The position numbers and the translations under genes are program-made. This document shows positions 6,301 through 7,071 of a DNA stretch of 7,071 nucleotides, one piece after another; within the stretch, counting starts at the first letter, position 1; each line of letters starts with the position of its first letter. The notes under the pieces are model-generated. The model ran no database searches and was not told the origin of the DNA. It saw only the letters and a list, made by a program, of their open reading frames with translations. The stretch is from assembly GCA_023441105.1 (NCBI GenBank), contig JAEZQX010000565.1, positions 1 to 7,071 of the forward strand, read 5' to 3'. The DNA comes from Pseudomonadota bacterium. Lineage in GTDB: Bacteria; Pseudomonadota; Gammaproteobacteria; Burkholderiales; Burkholderiaceae.

Positions 6301-7071
6301 GAGGGTCCGGCCGGGCTGCACGGCGATCGAGCCGCTGATGCGGCCTTCGGCGCTGCCAGCGGGGGCGGGGTTCCCCTGGCGGCTGCTTTCCGTGGCGCCG
6401 GCCTGCCCGGTCGGGGTCTGCCCGGTCGGCGCGTGGCCACTCGCGCTCTGGCTGCTGGCAGCGGTGGCCGGCAGCGTCAGTCGCAAATCCTGCAGCTGCA
6501 GTTGCCGGGCGAGCGGATCGTCGGGGTCGGTGAGCGATACCCGGGTGTCGAGCGCCAGCAGCGGCAGGCGGCCTTGCGACAAGCTGCCGCTGTCCTGGTT
6601 GCGCAGCGCGATCGAGCCGTCCCAGCCGCCGGCCGGTGTCGCAGCCGGCGCAAGATCGACCTTCGCGTCGACCAGGGTGCGCGGTGCGGCCTCGTGCAAC
6701 TGCCGCAGGTCGAGGTTCGCCACCTCGGCTTGGGCCGACAGCAGCGGCATGACCTCGAGCGGTGCCAGCTTGGCGGCAAGGGCGATGCGCGCGTCGGCGA
6801 CGGTGCCGGCCAGGTTCGCTTGCGTCGCGTTCAGGTCGCCGTCGGCTTCGAGGGTGAGGTCGAGGGGCAGCTTGGCGACCTCGCCTTCCCAGCCGAGCCG
6901 GGCCTGCAGCGCGTGGGGCGCGCGATCGCCGATCTGCAGGCGGGCATCCGCCAGCCGGCCGTAGGGGGTGCGGGCGCCGAGCTCCTCCACCACGAGCGCG
7001 CCGTCGCGATAAGCGAGCGTTGCGCCGATGTCGCTGACGACCACCGGCTCGGCCGGCGGTTCGCCTGGGGC
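3313..7071 (-). CDS. tamB: Translocation and assembly module protein TamB, N-terminus cut by the window edge
   Basis: C-terminal 1252 residues of TamB, the inner-membrane-anchored periplasmic AsmA-like protein that spans to the outer membrane. With the Omp85 protein TamA it serves outer-membrane protein assembly and, in current views, phospholipid transport. The chain is a long run of short hydrophobic/polar beta repeats, as expected for the hollow beta-taco. The last 350 or so residues are the TamB_C (DUF490) domain, recognised by LGERLRITGNGVAARLGGSL, GSYQAHGQNLRIDKG, FNGPPDNPALDIVAKR, PEMSDTDRLSWLVLG (M at about residue 1101, counted from the edge) and a final AVDLLFSHSFD. The frame is open to position 7071 with no true start; the GTG at 7044 is an internal valine. 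The missing part should hold the membrane anchor. Three low-complexity inserts (6343-6456, 4831-4887, 4420-4476) interrupt the repeats. TamA is expected upstream, outside the window. Confidence 0.93.
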   Translation of the reverse strand, partial: APGEPPAEPVVVSDIGATLAYRDGALVVEELGARTPYGRLADARLQIGDRAPHALQARLGWEGEVAKLPLDLTLEADGDLNATQANLAGTVADARIALAAKLAPLEVMPLLSAQAEVANLDLRQLHEAAPRTLVDAKVDLAPAATPAGGWDGSIALRNQDSGSLSQGRLPLLALDTRVSLTDPDDPLARQLQLQDLRLTLPATAASSQSASGHAPTGQTPTGQAGATESSRQGNPAPAGSAEGRISGSIAVQPGRTLELAGNRIPAVQAALDFEAIDLAQFGAQLPPTALDGKLGLKDNAFTLNLAQSASRMRALLPASLADAAAAAEVVLRGRLDESLLRLEEARLRLGESSLSASGQAGLAAPHRIALKGDARNVELARWLPAEGIDARWRDGRISGHWSIDGKAVPGLDAWLTLALADSTLAGKPLSARIESRVVLNEQWAPRRLERSALDLRFGDNRVRANGALGEAGDKLALELSLADPGLLDPRLAGRLTLTGDVTGAFDRLRARLLANGERLAFGPAGADGMNVASLRIEASGPITLPVPERAPLEVKVRLRDLEAGGRKVGALDLAVSGPLADHRFDLSALAEGHTLKLNGSGRATLDGDPSWQARLAAATLDGKVPIRLTAPASLRVAASGLRLSDFRLAVAGGNASLEQLLLGWGEAFSFDTRGNARELPVYRLLALANTNPDVPALQALRLNADWNVRGSGAEDLDGTARVALREVASTAAAGASGAATAAADNDRLGLEGDNGANLTFRNGQLDGRFDLRLPSLAFTHPLTAPDVVLDGRLRLAGSVGGPVVQPQWRATLSGENLSVLHRSIGWRLTDGALTARFDGRKVQLQTFEFKSGEGSVALRGEASLLDAPRPEPARPAPAAARDASGTVLPIDGRFELTTSRFEVPLGPGQRVAVSGVTRLESSADGLSLRGKLRADHGIIEIQGSAAPSLPDDVRLVVTGPQGRRVVDAQGRTVSKEGALVEPEMPRSRLRVLTDLAVDLGERLRITGNGVAARLGGSLQVLGTLPDQPRLVGTVNIVEGSYQAHGQNLRIDKGAAVRFNGPPDNPALDIVAKRPFLPVEVGVRITGTVLNPVITLVSTPEMSDTDRLSWLVLGTDPRNAPSAAQSLALREAARSMLLNDDGRQRPGIAERLGLDVVNFGYGSDTGPMQGITESKNPTGLPGASSSSSASTTQQEVVTLGKRIGSRLFVSYEHGVRGLYNLLQIQYSLSRRLSVRAQSGSDNAVDLLFSHSFD
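6403..6429. repeat. 15-bp-period tandem repeat inside tamB
   Basis: CTGCCCGGTCGG occurs at 6403-6414 and again, identically, at 6418-6429, a period of 15 bp or five codons. On the coding strand it encodes two successive PTGQ units in the stretch GHAPTGQTPTGQAGA. Because the period is a multiple of three, gain or loss of a unit would keep the frame. It lies in a linker of about 38 residues rich in Ser, Gly, Pro, Thr and Gln. Confidence 0.7.

Noticed and set aside
5048..6964. A 638-codon plus-strand ORF opposite tamB
   Set aside because: Its product is Ser/Arg/Ala-rich without domain pattern, as expected when a very G+C-rich coding strand is read in antisense. tamB on the other strand has clear family signatures over the same bases.
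7042..7044. GTG as a start codon for tamB
   Set aside because: The frame continues open upstream to position 7071, there is no ribosome site, and the membrane-anchor region expected at a TamB N-terminus is missing.

Overview
The window is GC-rich chromosomal DNA, almost certainly from a Gram-negative (diderm) proteobacterium. The tamB gene requires an outer membrane. The very high G+C at third codon positions and the mix of a large-subunit catalase, a CYTH protein and tamB would suit a beta- or gammaproteobacterium, but I cannot name a genus. The genes look like ordinary housekeeping and stress genes. I see no insertion sequence, phage gene, tRNA, rRNA or CRISPR array.

Layout, left to right. 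(1) Positions 1-1554, minus strand: the first 518 residues of a large-subunit (clade II, KatE/HPII-type) catalase, whose C-terminus lies beyond the left edge. (2) Positions 1555-1755: a 201-bp divergent intergenic region with the catalase leader on one strand and the CYTH leader on the other. (3) Positions 1756-2295, plus strand: a 179-residue CYTH-domain protein of the class IV adenylate cyclase / thiamine triphosphatase superfamily. (4) Positions 2332-3267, plus strand: a 311-residue alpha/beta hydrolase with a complete Ser-Asp-His triad, preceded by a -10-like hexamer placed so that transcription could begin at its ATG. (5) Positions 3268-3312: a 45-bp convergent gap with a hairpin that may end transcription from both sides. 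(6) Positions 3313-7071, minus strand: the C-terminal 1252 residues of TamB, whose N-terminus lies beyond the right edge.

The genes do not form an obvious single pathway. The CYTH and hydrolase genes are co-directional, 36 bp apart, and may be co-transcribed. The catalase is divergent from them, and tamB converges on them from the other side. If the usual order holds, tamA would lie upstream of tamB, beyond position 7071.

No undescribed system was found. The points most worth a second look are: a leucine in the catalase where E. coli HPII has the histidine of its His-Tyr crosslink; the possible leaderless start of the hydrolase; an Asn in the CYTH signature; a small ORF with a strong ribosome binding site in the divergent region; and low-complexity inserts in TamB, one carrying a 15-bp tandem repeat.
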